A stretch of DNA of 34,662 bases from CAWDLX01 sp046728155 (GCA_046728155.1 JBKPDY010000093.1:1-34662), one strand, 5' to 3'. Shown: positions 9,992 through 19,063, counted from the stretch's first letter. Notes: generated by a model from the sequence alone, not told the origin. A program made the numbers and translations.

Positions 9992-10291
9992 ATGACACAG
10001 GATGCCGTGCCCCGGGTGGTGCGCAACGACAATGCAAGCCAGTACGAACTCCAGCTCGATGGCAAAGTCGTGGGGTTCGCCGAGTTCCGCGTCCGGCCGG
10101 ACCACCTGGTGTTCACGCACACCGAGACGGACCCATACTTCGAGGGACGTGGATTGGGCAGCATCCTGGCGAAGGGTGCCCTCGAAGATGTCCGGTCGCG
10201 AGGCGAGAGGATCAAGGCCGAGTGCCCGTTCATCGCCGCGTACATCAAACGGCACGGGGAGTACGCCGACCTCTTGTTTGCCCGGGCGTAG
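9992..10291 (+). CDS. Small GNAT-family N-acetyltransferase (YjdJ type)
   Basis: A 99-residue protein of the short GNAT class: LDGKVVGFAEFRV, then FTHTETDPYFEGRGLGSILAKGALEDVRSRG, where the Gly-Arg-Gly-Leu-Gly turn binds acetyl-CoA, and CPFIAAYIKRHGEYADLL at the end. Family members are about 90-110 residues, so it is complete; the substrate is unknown. ATG 9992 is preceded by CAGGAT and six bases, which can be read as an AGGA ribosome site or as the -10 of a leaderless transcript. It lies 25 bases after the PNPOx-GNAT gene and may share its transcript. Confidence 0.85.
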   Translation: MTQDAVPRVVRNDNASQYELQLDGKVVGFAEFRVRPDHLVFTHTETDPYFEGRGLGSILAKGALEDVRSRGERIKAECPFIAAYIKRHGEYADLLFARA

Positions 10292-10401
10292 TGGTCCTGT
10301 ACGGGCCGGTGTCCCCTGCCGACACTTGATCTTGGAGCTCTGCCGGGCCGGCGCGGGGTCGGCCGCGGCAGAATGTCGGACGGGCGAGGCAGGATGGGTC
10401 C

Positions 10402-13400
10402 ATGTCCGCCGCACGGGACCCTGCCGACGCTTCCGACGTGCTGAGCCGCTTCGGCGCGGCCAGCCGGACGTGGTTCGACGCTGCGTTCGCCGCACCGACC
10501 GCGGCCCAGGCCGGGGCCTGGCGGGCGATCAGCGCCGGCCGGCACACGCTCGTCGTAGCGCCGACCGGCTCCGGTAAGACCCTCGCCGCCTTCCTCTGGG
10601 CACTCGATCGTCTCTCCGTGGGGCCGCCACCGGACCCGGCCCGGCGCTGTCGGGTGCTCTATGTCAGCCCCCTCAAGGCGTTGGCGGTCGATGTGGATCG
10701 CAACCTGCGGGCGCCGTTGGCCGGCATCCGGCATGCCGCGCACCGCCTTGGCGCCCCGCCCCCCGACATCTCCGTTGCGATGCGTACCGGCGACACTCCG
10801 GCCGACGAGCGGCGAGCATTCGCCCGTACACCTGCGGACATCCTCATCACGACGCCCGAGTCGCTGTTCCTGATCCTCACCTCGGCCGCTCGCGAGGCTC
10901 TCCGCGGCGTGGAGACGGTGATCGTCGACGAAGTGCACGCGGTGGCGGCCACCAAGCGCGGTGCCCATCTCGCTGTCTCCCTGGAGCGCCTGGACGCCCT
11001 CCTGCCGCGGCCCGCGCAACGGATCGGACTATCAGCCACTGTCCGCCCGGTCGACGAGGTGGCGCGGTTCCTGGGCGGAGCCGCTGAGGTCGAGGTGGTC
11101 CAGCCGCCGACCGCCAAGACGATCGAGGTCCAGGTTGAGGTCCCGGTCGAGGACATGACGCGACTCGACGAGCAGGAGGAGGTCGGGGACGACCAGGAGC
11201 CGCGCCGGGCGTCGATCTGGCCCGCCGTCGAGGAACGCGTCTACCAGCTCATCACGGCACACCACTCGACCATCATCTTCGCCAACTCCCGTCGCCTCTC
11301 CGAACGGCTCTGCGCCCGCCTCAACGAGCTGGCGGGTGAACACGCCGCCGATGCCGCCGGCGGACTCGCCCCGGCGCAGCTGATGGCCCAGTCTGCGACC
11401 GCGACCGGGGCGCCCCCGGTGATAGCCCGGGCCCACCACGGGTCGGTCTCGCGGGAGGAACGCAAGCACATCGAGGAGGCGCTCAAGTCGGGCCGGCTAC
11501 CGGCGGTCGTGGCGACAAGCTCTCTCGAACTGGGCATCGACATGGGCTCGGTCGACCTGGTCATCCAGATCCAGGCCCCCCCGTCGGTCGCCTCCGGCCT
11601 GCAGCGGGTCGGCCGGGCCGGCCACCAGGTCGGCGCTGTCTCGCGAGGGGTCGTCTTTCCGGCCCACCGAGGTGACCTTCTCTCCTGCGCCGTCGTGGCT
11701 GAGCGCATGCACGCAGGGCTGATCGAGGAGATGCACTATCCCCGCAATCCGCTCGACGTACTGGCGCAACAGATCGTGGCCATGGTGGCGATGGACGCCT
11801 GGAACGTTGACGACCTCGCGGTACGGATCCGCCGGGCGGCGCCGTTCGGCGAACTTCCGACATCGGCGCTTGAGGCAACGCTGGACATGCTCTCCGGCCG
11901 GTACCCCTCCACGGCGTTCGCCGAGCTGCGCCCCCGCATCGTCTGGGACCGCGCGACCGACCAGCTCACCGCGCGGCCGGGAGCGCAGCGGCTGGCGGTC
12001 ACCAGCGGTGGCACGATTCCCGACCGCGGCCTCTTCGGGGTCTTCCTGGCCGGGGCCGACCGGGCCGCGCGAGTCGGTGAGCTCGACGAGGAGATGGTCT
12101 ACGAGTCCCGCGTCGGCGACGTGTTCCTGCTCGGCTCGACGTCGTGGCGGATCGAGGACATCACGCCCGATCGCGTCCTGGTTTCTCCCGCGCCCGGCGC
12201 GGCGGCGCGGATGCCGTTCTGGAAGGGCGACCAGCCGGGTCGTCCGGTCGAGCTGGGACGGGCGATCGGGGGCAAGCTGCGCGACATCGTCCGTCACGGT
12301 CGGGAGAAGGCGGGTGCCGATCTGGCCGACAGCGGCCTCGATCCGTGGGCCGTCGACAATCTTCTGTCGTACGTGGACGAGCAGCGCGAGGCCACGCGCC
12401 AACTCCCTGACGACCGGACGATCGTGGTCGAACGATTCCGGGACGAGTTGGGCGACTGGCGCATGGCCGTCCACTGTGTCCTGGGTTCTAAGGTCAACGG
12501 CGCCTGGGCGATGGCGATCGGGTCACGACTGACCGAGCGCTACGGGGTGGATGCGCAGGTTCTTCCGAGCGATGACGGCATCGTCGTCCGGCTGCCCGAC
12601 GTGGTGGACAGCGGCGGGCACGACGCCGCTCCCGGAGCCGATCTCGTTATCTTCGATCCGGATGAGGTGGGCCAGATCGTTGAGGAGTCGGTCGGAACCT
12701 CCGCGATGTTCGCCTCGCGCTTCCGGGAGTGTGCCGCCAGGGCGCTGCTGTTGCCACGCCGCGACCCGCGCCGCCGGCAACCGCTGTGGCAGCAACGGCA
12801 ACGTGCGGCTCAGCTGCTCGACGTGGCGCGCGAGTTTGGCGACTTCCCGATTACGCTCGAGGCCGCCCGCGAATGCCTGCGCGACGTACTCGACGTGCCC
12901 GGCATGGTCGAACTGATGCGAGGTGTGACCGGTCGAGCGGTGCGCGTCGTGGAGGTGGAGACCCAGCGCCCGTCACCCTTCGCCCGCTCGCTGCTCTTCG
13001 GCTACGTGGGCGCCTTCCTGTACGGCGGAGACGTGCCGCTGGCCGAGCGTCGCGCCGCCGCTCTGGCCCTCGACTCGACCCTGCTGGGCGAGCTGCTCGG
13101 CCGGGTGGAGCTGCGCGAGCTGCTCGACCCTGAGGTGGTACGGGCGACCGAACGAAAGCTGCAGTGGCTCGACGGCACCCGGACCCTGCGCGATGCCGAG
13201 GACCTCGTCGAGATGCTCCGCGTGCTGGGCGATTTGTCCACTGTGGAGTGTGTCGCCCGTGGCGCCCAGGCGGTCTGGCTCGACGACCTGGCCCGGCGTA
13301 GGAGGATCATCGAGGTGCGCATCGCCGCCGAGCCGCGCTGGATCCTGGTCGAGGATGCAGCACGGGTGCGCGACGGCCTCGGGGTCGCGCTGCCGGTCGG

Positions 13401-15006
13401 GGTTGCCGGGGCCTACCTGGAGCCCGTGGTAGACCCGGTCGCCGACCTCGTCGCGCGGTACGCGCGCGGACACGGGCCGTTTGCCGCGGCCACCTGCGCC
13501 GAGCGGTTCGGCCTCGGGGTGTTCGTGGTTGAACAGGCGCTCAAGCGGCTGGCCGCAACCGGACGGGTCAGTGCCGGGGAGTTCACACCGATCGGTCTCG
13601 ATCGGCCAACCGCCGCGACGGAGTGGTGTGACACCGAGGTCGTACGTCTGCTGCGGCGACGGTCGCTCGCCGCCCTTCGACGCGAGATCGAGCCGGTCGC
13701 ACCCCGCACGCTCGCCTCGTTCCTGCCACGCTGGCAGCAGGTCGGTTCGTCGGCCCGCGGGGTCGAGGCGGTCGCCGCGGCGCTGGAACAGCTTCAGGGC
13801 GTCGCCGTACCCGCGTCCGCGTGGGAGCGCCTCGTCCTGGCGTCGCGGGTCGCCGACTACAGCCCGGCCCACCTCGACCAACTCTGTGCCTCCGGTGAGG
13901 TCGTGTGGGCCGGGAACGGCTCGGTGCCCGGCGGGGACGGATGGATCGTGTTCAGCTGGGCCGACGCGGCACCGATGCTGCTTCCTCCCCCCGATCCCGA
14001 CTTCGCGGGCGGTCCGCCGCACGAGGCCGTGCTCGAAGTCCTTGCCGGCGGCCAAGCCCTCTTCTTCCGGCAGCTCGCCGACGCGGCAAGGGGCGCCGGC
14101 GGCGAGGCCGATCTGCTCGCGGCCATCTGGGACTTGGTCTGGGCGGGGCTGGTCACCAACGACACCTTGGCGCCGGTACGGGCACTGCTGGCTGGTGGTG
14201 GCGCACATCGGGCCAAGCCGACACCGCGCTCGCGGTACCGAACGGCGTCACGACTCCCGGCCAGCCGCTTGAGCCGCGTGTCCCTCTCCGCCGCGCGGAC
14301 CGGCCCACCGAGCGCCGCCGGGCGGTGGTCGCTCCTTCCCGAGCGCGACACCAATCCGACCCGGCGGGGGACAGCCCTCGCCGAGACTCTGCTCGACCGG
14401 CATGGCGTGGTCACCCGGGGCGCGGTGATGGCAGAGGGAACCCCCGGCGGCTTCGCGGCGGTGTACCCGGTCCTCGCCGCGATGGAGGAGCGAGGCTCGG
14501 CCCGGCGGGGATACTTCGTCGAGGGCTTGGGAGCGGCGCAGTTCGCCGTACCTGGAGCAGTGGATCGGCTCCGCGCGCTGGACGAGACCGCGGACGAGAG
14601 TGGCCGATCCAAGACCCACATGCCGAAGGCCCTGGTGCTCGCCGCGACCGACCCGGGCAACCCGTTCGGAGCGGCGCTGCCCTGGCCGGAGCGGATCGTG
14701 GACGAGGGCGAGCCCGGCGCGGGGCACCGCCCCGGGCGCAAGCCGGGCGCCCTCGTGGTGACCGTCGGTGGAGAGCTCGCTATCTATGTGGAGCGGGGCG
14801 GCCGGACACTTCTCTCCTTTGTGGACGACGGGCAGCGGTTGGCGGCCGCCGCCGAGGCTTTGGCCCGAGCTGTCCACAGTGGAGCACTCGGACCGTTGTC
14901 GGTCGAGCGGGCCGACGGGGAGACGATCCACGCCTCGCCATTGCGGGAGGCGCTGACCGCCGCCGGTTTCCGGGCTACACCGCGCGGGCTGCGGCTGCGG
15001 TCGTAG
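10402..15006 (+). CDS. lhr: Lhr-type ATP-dependent DNA helicase
   Basis: A 1534-residue superfamily 2 helicase, the usual length for Lhr. Walker A is APTGSGKT (residues 53-60) and the DEVH box is at 176-179; LSATVRP (motif III) and ATSSLELGIDMG with QRVGRAGHQ (motifs V and VI) follow. The long C-terminal part contains the winged-helix and beta-barrel region typical of Lhr, which resembles the AlkZ glycosylase fold. Lhr translocates 3' to 5' on single-stranded DNA and unwinds RNA-DNA hybrids; in mycobacteria it belongs to the mitomycin C response. In M. tuberculosis lhr is next to nei2; here nei2 lies 2.3 kb downstream on the same strand. The start ATG 10402 has the same CAGGAT-N6 element as the preceding gene. 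Confidence 0.95.
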   Translation: MSAARDPADASDVLSRFGAASRTWFDAAFAAPTAAQAGAWRAISAGRHTLVVAPTGSGKTLAAFLWALDRLSVGPPPDPARRCRVLYVSPLKALAVDVDRNLRAPLAGIRHAAHRLGAPPPDISVAMRTGDTPADERRAFARTPADILITTPESLFLILTSAAREALRGVETVIVDEVHAVAATKRGAHLAVSLERLDALLPRPAQRIGLSATVRPVDEVARFLGGAAEVEVVQPPTAKTIEVQVEVPVEDMTRLDEQEEVGDDQEPRRASIWPAVEERVYQLITAHHSTIIFANSRRLSERLCARLNELAGEHAADAAGGLAPAQLMAQSATATGAPPVIARAHHGSVSREERKHIEEALKSGRLPAVVATSSLELGIDMGSVDLVIQIQAPPSVASGLQRVGRAGHQVGAVSRGVVFPAHRGDLLSCAVVAERMHAGLIEEMHYPRNPLDVLAQQIVAMVAMDAWNVDDLAVRIRRAAPFGELPTSALEATLDMLSGRYPSTAFAELRPRIVWDRATDQLTARPGAQRLAVTSGGTIPDRGLFGVFLAGADRAARVGELDEEMVYESRVGDVFLLGSTSWRIEDITPDRVLVSPAPGAAARMPFWKGDQPGRPVELGRAIGGKLRDIVRHGREKAGADLADSGLDPWAVDNLLSYVDEQREATRQLPDDRTIVVERFRDELGDWRMAVHCVLGSKVNGAWAMAIGSRLTERYGVDAQVLPSDDGIVVRLPDVVDSGGHDAAPGADLVIFDPDEVGQIVEESVGTSAMFASRFRECAARALLLPRRDPRRRQPLWQQRQRAAQLLDVAREFGDFPITLEAARECLRDVLDVPGMVELMRGVTGRAVRVVEVETQRPSPFARSLLFGYVGAFLYGGDVPLAERRAAALALDSTLLGELLGRVELRELLDPEVVRATERKLQWLDGTRTLRDAEDLVEMLRVLGDLSTVECVARGAQAVWLDDLARRRRIIEVRIAAEPRWILVEDAARVRDGLGVALPVGVAGAYLEPVVDPVADLVARYARGHGPFAAATCAERFGLGVFVVEQALKRLAATGRVSAGEFTPIGLDRPTAATEWCDTEVVRLLRRRSLAALRREIEPVAPRTLASFLPRWQQVGSSARGVEAVAAALEQLQGVAVPASAWERLVLASRVADYSPAHLDQLCASGEVVWAGNGSVPGGDGWIVFSWADAAPMLLPPPDPDFAGGPPHEAVLEVLAGGQALFFRQLADAARGAGGEADLLAAIWDLVWAGLVTNDTLAPVRALLAGGGAHRAKPTPRSRYRTASRLPASRLSRVSLSAARTGPPSAAGRWSLLPERDTNPTRRGTALAETLLDRHGVVTRGAVMAEGTPGGFAAVYPVLAAMEERGSARRGYFVEGLGAAQFAVPGAVDRLRALDETADESGRSKTHMPKALVLAATDPGNPFGAALPWPERIVDEGEPGAGHRPGRKPGALVVTVGGELAIYVERGGRTLLSFVDDGQRLAAAAEALARAVHSGALGPLSVERADGETIHASPLREALTAAGFRATPRGLRLRS

Positions 15007-15091
15007 TCACGTGGACGACGCGACAGGCGCGGCTGTGGCAGGCGACGGTGCCCGCCTTGCGCCGGTCCAACACGGGCGGGAAGCTACCGGC

Positions 15092-15460
15092 ATGGTGCCG
15101 TCCGTCGCCCGTCTGACCGCTGTTGTACTGGACTGCCAGGACCCACACAAGCTGGCGACGTTCTACGGTGAGCTTACCGGTTGGCAGGTGGAGTACGACG
15201 AGCCGGAATGGGCCACGCTGAACACCGGAACCACCCTGCGGATCTGCTTTCAGGAGTCCGTCGACCATGTGCCGCCGGCATGGCCAGACCCGACCGGCCC
15301 GCAGCAGGTGCACCTGGACTTCGCGGTGGAGGACCTGGACGAGGCGGAGGAACGGGTGCTCGCCCTGGGTGCAGTCAAGCCCGATCACCAGCCGGGCGAG
15401 ACCTGGCGGGTCTACGCTGACCCGGCCGGACATCCGTTCTGCCTGCACGAAGAGGACTAG
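15092..15460 (+). CDS. VOC-family (glyoxalase-like) protein
   Basis: A 122-residue vicinal oxygen chelate protein of the actinobacterial glyoxalase-like type: VVLDCQDPHKLATFYGELTGW at the start, HLDFAVEDLDEAEERVLALGA in the middle, and YADPAGHPFCLHEED at the end. The His and Glu residues at those places form the metal site in relatives. Many such proteins are resistance or housekeeping enzymes of unknown substrate. ATG 15092 gives the standard N-terminus; a possible promoter is TTGCGC (15057-15062), 17 bases, GAAGCT (15080-15085), with the start codon six bases on. The next gene begins at the base after its stop. Confidence 0.85.
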   Translation: MVPSVARLTAVVLDCQDPHKLATFYGELTGWQVEYDEPEWATLNTGTTLRICFQESVDHVPPAWPDPTGPQQVHLDFAVEDLDEAEERVLALGAVKPDHQPGETWRVYADPAGHPFCLHEED

Positions 15461-16216
15461 ATGAACCAACCCACGCTGCTGGGAAAGCTGCTCAGCCCAG
15501 CGGGATTCGGTGTTGTGCTGCTCATGTTCTTCCTTCCGTTCGTGGCGGTCTCATGCGGCACCGACCCGAACCACCGGGTGACCGCCACGTTCACCGGCAT
15601 GGATATGATCACTGCCGGCGCTCCCAGCATCTCCGGCCCCGACGTGACGGCGGATGACCAGGCCAGCCTCAGCGGAGCCTTCGCTGACCAGTACGACAAC
15701 GAGCCGCTGGCGATCCTCGCCGCTGCGGTCATCCTCGGCGCGATGGGCACAGTGCTATTACGCGATTGGCGAACGCGTCATGCCACCGCAGCGGTGCTGG
15801 CGGTCGTCTCGGCCGGTTTGCTTGCCGCCGCCGAGATCCGCTCGATAGGCCGGCTCAACCACATCCAGCTACACGGCGGCGACGGCAGCGTAACGGACCT
15901 GAATCCGGTCAGCGCATGGCCACGAATCGGCTTCTATCTCGCTATCGGCGTCCTCGTATGCCTCGTGGTAGGGCATGCGGTCACGCTGTTCCGCCGGCCC
16001 GTCAACGCCGGTCCGCCCTTGCCGACCGGACCACCCGGCCAGGTTCCGCAGAGCACGGAGCAGTGGGCTCGTCCGATCTGGGACCCGCTGGACCCGGAGG
16101 ATCTGGAGGACGCGGACGAGTACGACGAGGCGACCGTTCCCATCGAAGATCCACGCGACAACCCGCGGCGGGACGGCCATCCGACCGGGCCGTCAAGCCC
16201 GGGCCAACCTCCGTGA
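15461..16216 (+). CDS. Membrane protein of unknown function
   Basis: A 251-residue protein I do not recognise. A first hydrophobic segment (FGVVLLMFFLPFVAVSC) ends in a Cys, followed by an exported-looking stretch with Thr, Asp and Gly. Further segments are at LAILAAAVILGAMGTVLL, AAVLAVVSAGLLAAA and IGFYLAIGVLVCLVVGHAVTLF, giving about four transmembrane helices. The C-terminal 70 residues are cytoplasmic by charge, rich in Pro, Asp and Glu, and probably disordered. ATG 15461 follows the VOC stop directly, so the two genes are probably translated together. The Cys might suggest a lipobox, but the surrounding residues do not fit one well. Confidence 0.75.
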   Translation: MNQPTLLGKLLSPAGFGVVLLMFFLPFVAVSCGTDPNHRVTATFTGMDMITAGAPSISGPDVTADDQASLSGAFADQYDNEPLAILAAAVILGAMGTVLLRDWRTRHATAAVLAVVSAGLLAAAEIRSIGRLNHIQLHGGDGSVTDLNPVSAWPRIGFYLAIGVLVCLVVGHAVTLFRRPVNAGPPLPTGPPGQVPQSTEQWARPIWDPLDPEDLEDADEYDEATVPIEDPRDNPRRDGHPTGPSSPGQPP

Positions 16217-16402
16217 CCGCGGGCGAAGGAGACGCGGTGCGGCGCCGGGCGGATTGTCGGCCTCGTGCGCTGGGAGTCACGGGCGGCGTTCGAGGCAGCG
16301 ATGCCGGGCAGCGGTGTGGCGAACGACACCATCCACCCGCTCGAGACGCAACCTCGCGAGTACCTGCACCTCGACAAGGCTTGGGCAGGGCCGCCCCGGT
16401 GG
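16217..16402 (+). other. Possible remnant of an antibiotic-biosynthesis-monooxygenase-like gene
   Basis: This gap of 232 bases up to the SAM hydrolase start has no complete gene. In one frame it reads GRIVGLVRWESRAAFEAAM, then LETQPREYLHLDKAW. This looks like the C-terminal half of small ABM-fold monooxygenases, without a start codon, RBS or N-terminal half. The resemblance is from memory of the family pattern and is weak. Confidence 0.25.
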
Positions 16403-16422
16403 CTCCGATCTTCAGGTCGGCC

Positions 16423-16442
16423 ACGCGTCGACGCGTTACGGT
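16423..16442 (+). promoter_or_regulatory. Palindrome and -10 of the SAM hydrolase gene
   Basis: A perfect 14-bp palindrome, ACGCGTCGACGCGT (16423-16436), directly abuts a -10-like TACGGT (16437-16442). ATG 16449 follows six bases later, which is the geometry of a leaderless transcript. The palindrome could be an operator. No clear -35 is seen. Confidence 0.4.
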
Positions 16443-16448
16443 CACCGC

Positions 16449-17249
16449 ATGGCCAGCGGACGCGGCGTGACGTACCGGTGGATCACACTCACGACCGACT
16501 ACGGGCTCGCCGATGGTTTCGTAGCGGCGGTCCATGGAATCATCGGCCAGCGGGCTCCCGGGGTACGGGTCCTGGATGTGACACATCTCGTGCCGCCAGG
16601 CGATGTGACCCGGGGAGCCGCGGTGCTCGCCCAGACCGTCATTCACCTTCCCACCGCGGTACACGTCGCGGTGGTCGATCCTGGGGTCGGGTCGGCGCGC
16701 CGCGGGGTGGCGATCGATACCGGCCGCGGATTGCTGCTCGGCCCCGACAACGGCTTGCTGGTGGGTGCGGCGGAGGCGTTGGGCGGCCTGGTCCGCGTGG
16801 TCGAGCTGACCAACGCGGAGTGGCTTGCCGAGGCCGTCTCGGCGACCTTCCACGGCCGGGATGTCTTCGCGCCGGTCGCGGCGCGGCTCGCAACCGGCGC
16901 GGCGTTGGCTGCGGCCGGTTCCGAGATCGACCCCGCCGAGCTGGTCCGGTTGCCGGATCCAGTGGTGGTGATCGCTGATGGGACGGTCGAGGCCGAGGTG
17001 GTCATGGTCGACCGGTTCGGCAACGTTCAGCTCGCTGCACCTGGTTCGGCGCTTTCTGCCTTGCCCACAGAACTGTCCGTGGGCGGCATGCACGCGACGA
17101 AGGGGGCCGCATTCGCCGACGTGCCGCAGGGCCAACTGGTGGCGTTCACCGACTCGGCCGGCAAGCTGGCGTTGGCCATCAACGGCGGCAGAGCAGCCGT
17201 GGCTCTCTCGCTCCTGCCCGGCGATGTCGTGCGGATCTGCGGTCGGTGA
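16449..17249 (+). CDS. SAM hydrolase (DUF62, SAM hydroxide adenosyltransferase)
   Basis: A 266-residue protein of the fluorinase/chlorinase/DUF62 family. Most members split S-adenosylmethionine into adenosine and methionine using a hydroxide. The N-terminal motif ITLTTDYGLADGFVAAVHG holds the catalytic Asp. VAVVDPGVGSARRGVAI, LLGPDNGLLVGAAEAL and TFHGRDVFAPVAARLATG complete the N domain, and VVMVDRFGNVQL starts the C-terminal beta barrel. Family length is 260-290, so it is whole. True halogenases lack some of these motifs and are rare, so the hydrolase activity is favoured. GTG 16467 is a possible later start. Confidence 0.9.
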   Translation: MASGRGVTYRWITLTTDYGLADGFVAAVHGIIGQRAPGVRVLDVTHLVPPGDVTRGAAVLAQTVIHLPTAVHVAVVDPGVGSARRGVAIDTGRGLLLGPDNGLLVGAAEALGGLVRVVELTNAEWLAEAVSATFHGRDVFAPVAARLATGAALAAAGSEIDPAELVRLPDPVVVIADGTVEAEVVMVDRFGNVQLAAPGSALSALPTELSVGGMHATKGAAFADVPQGQLVAFTDSAGKLALAINGGRAAVALSLLPGDVVRICGR

Positions 17250-17286
17250 CTGCCAATCCAGGCACCGCGCGAGGCACCATGGGCAC

Positions 17287-18087
17287 ATGCCCGAGGGCGA
17301 TACCGTCTGGAACACGGCGAGGATGCTGGACCACGCGCTCGCTGGATCGGTCATTGAGCACAGTGACTTCCGTGTTCCGCAGCTCGCCACGGCTGACCTC
17401 GCGCAGTGGCGGGTACGAGAGTGTCGGAGCCGGGGAAAGCATCTGCTGCTGCGTCTGACTCCGGCCGGCGAGGAACGGCCGTTGACATTGCATTCGCACC
17501 TGCGGATGGATGGCTCTTGGCGCGTCTATGCTACGGGCGCACGCTGGCGCGGCCCCGCCCACCTGATCCGTATCGTGTTGCGTACCCCGACGGCGGTCGC
17601 GGTCGGTTATCACCTGCACGATGTTGCACTGGTCGCCACCGATGTCGAGGAGACGTTGGTCGGCCACCTCGGTCCCGATCTGCTCCGCGCCGGCGACGAG
17701 GTCGGCGGTTGGGACCCGGCGGAGGCGTTGCGACGGCTGAGTGGGCATCCTGACCAGGCCATCGCCGAGGCTCTGCTGGACCAGCGAAACCTCGCCGGCA
17801 TCGGAAACCTGTACAAGTCCGAGGTTCTGTTTCTGCGCGGCATCAACCCGTGGACTCCGGTATCCAAAGTGGACAACATCGAGGGCCTGGTCGGGTTGGC
17901 GCATCGGCTGATGGTGGCCAACCGTGGAAGGTGGACACAGTCGACCACGGGCTCACTTCGCCGCGGGCAGGAGGTCTACGTCTACGGCCGGCCCGGCGCG
18001 CCGTGCCGCCGGTGCGGAACGCTGATCGCGCGGGACACTCTGGGAGAGCGGATCACCTTCTGGTGTCCCAGCTGTCAGCCGGCGTGA
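17287..18087 (+). CDS. nei2: Fpg/Nei-family DNA glycosylase (Nei2 type)
   Basis: A 266-residue base-excision repair enzyme that removes oxidised bases and nicks the abasic site. The N-terminus MPEGDTVW has the catalytic Pro2 and Glu3. HSHLRMDGSWRVY is the Nei2-type void-filling loop region. The helix-two-turn-helix is in LLDQRNLAGIGNLYKSEVLF, and a C-terminal zinc finger shows CRRCGT and CPSC. It lies on the same strand as lhr, as in mycobacteria. The start lies 37 bases after the SAM hydrolase stop; the -10-like CACCAT six bases before the ATG suggests its own leaderless promoter. It converges with pspA. Confidence 0.92.
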   Translation: MPEGDTVWNTARMLDHALAGSVIEHSDFRVPQLATADLAQWRVRECRSRGKHLLLRLTPAGEERPLTLHSHLRMDGSWRVYATGARWRGPAHLIRIVLRTPTAVAVGYHLHDVALVATDVEETLVGHLGPDLLRAGDEVGGWDPAEALRRLSGHPDQAIAEALLDQRNLAGIGNLYKSEVLFLRGINPWTPVSKVDNIEGLVGLAHRLMVANRGRWTQSTTGSLRRGQEVYVYGRPGAPCRRCGTLIARDTLGERITFWCPSCQPA

Positions 18088-18116
18088 GCCCAGCCTTGCC
18101 GCGTCGCCACGATCGG

Positions 18117-18962
18117 TCAGGCTTGCTCGGACTGCTTCTCCGGCTCGGTGGCCGTCTCGAGTTGCTCGACCGGGTCACCGGACGTAACCGCCTTCGCGGC
18201 GGACCCTTCGACCGCCGTCTTCGCCTGACCAGCGGTCAACTCCGCCTTCATGCTGGCGCGGATCTCCTCCAGCCGGCTGGCTCCGGCCATGTCGAGGGTG
18301 GCCTTCTGTACCTCGAGCCGCCGGCCCTCCACCGAACCCTGGGCGAGGTCGGCCCGGCCGAGCGCGACAGCGTACCGCTTCTCGATCTTGTCCCGGACCT
18401 CGTCCAGCGTGGGCGTGGTCCCTGGTGCCGAAAGAGTGCCGACCGACTCCAGCGACTTCGCGACGCTCTCCTGCATTTTTGCCTGCTCGAGCTGGCTGAG
18501 CAGCTTGGTGCGCTCGGCGAGGCGCTGGCGCAGCAGCAGCTCGTTGTTCTTCACCGCGTCGCGGGCCTGCTGGGCCGCGCCGAGGGCCTGGTCGTGCAGG
18601 CTCTTGAGATCCTCGAGCCCGCTCTCGGCGGCGACGAGCTGGGCGGCGAAGGTCTGCGCGGTCTGTTCGTAGTCGTTCGCCTTGGCGTCGTCCCCGGTCG
18701 CTCGCGCGCGATCGGCCAGTACGAGCGCCTGTCGGGCGTTGGCTTGCGTGTTCTCCACGTCAGTAAGCTGCCGCGAGAGCTTCATCTCCAGTTGGCGCTG
18801 GTTGCCGATCACGGCTGCGGCCTGCTGCAACAGGGCCTGGTGCTGACGCTGAGCATCCTCGATCGCCTGCTGGATCTGCACCTTCGGGTCGGCGTACTCG
18901 TCGATCTTGGAACCGAAGAGCGCCATCAGGTATTTCCAGCCCTTGACGAACGGGTTGGCCAT
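18117..18962 (-). CDS. pspA: PspA/IM30-family membrane stress protein
   Basis: A 281-residue, almost wholly helical protein. The amphipathic N-terminus (ANPFVKGWKYLMALFGSKIDEYADPK) binds the membrane. Long coiled coils follow (IQQAIEDAQRQHQALLQQAAAV; AAQQARDAVKNNELLLRQRLAERTKLLSQLEQAKM), and the charged tail is rich in Glu and Lys. PspA oligomers protect the cytoplasmic membrane under envelope stress. ATG 18962 follows GAGAGGA at a normal distance. Upstream in the same direction is clgR, as in M. tuberculosis, where ClgR activates pspA and protease genes. The Rv2743c-like partner genes that follow pspA in mycobacteria are absent; nei2 runs toward it instead. Confidence 0.95.
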   Translation of the reverse strand: MANPFVKGWKYLMALFGSKIDEYADPKVQIQQAIEDAQRQHQALLQQAAAVIGNQRQLEMKLSRQLTDVENTQANARQALVLADRARATGDDAKANDYEQTAQTFAAQLVAAESGLEDLKSLHDQALGAAQQARDAVKNNELLLRQRLAERTKLLSQLEQAKMQESVAKSLESVGTLSAPGTTPTLDEVRDKIEKRYAVALGRADLAQGSVEGRRLEVQKATLDMAGASRLEEIRASMKAELTAGQAKTAVEGSAAKAVTSGDPVEQLETATEPEKQSEQA

Positions 18963-19031
18963 GTTCGCGTCCTCTCTCGGCGGATGTGCACGCCGTCCCG
19001 GTTGCGGGCCGACCCCTCAATCTTGACAGCA

Positions 19032-19063
19032 GTGCGCCACCCCGTCACGTGGCGGGTACGCAC
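19032..19063. promoter_or_regulatory. Inverted repeat between clgR and pspA
   Basis: GTGCGCCAC and GTGGC...CGCAC arms surround CCCGTCA, forming an interrupted hairpin. It lies in the 141-base gap after the clgR stop and before pspA. It could be a weak terminator, an attenuator or a regulator site; no T tract follows. Confidence 0.3.

Noticed and set aside
12973..14208. Open frame of 411 codons opposite lhr
   Set aside because: Mirror of third-position GC bias within a complete helicase gene.
15461..15570. Lipoprotein signal in the membrane protein after the VOC gene
   Set aside because: The Cys after the first hydrophobic segment lacks a proper lipobox context and more helices follow.
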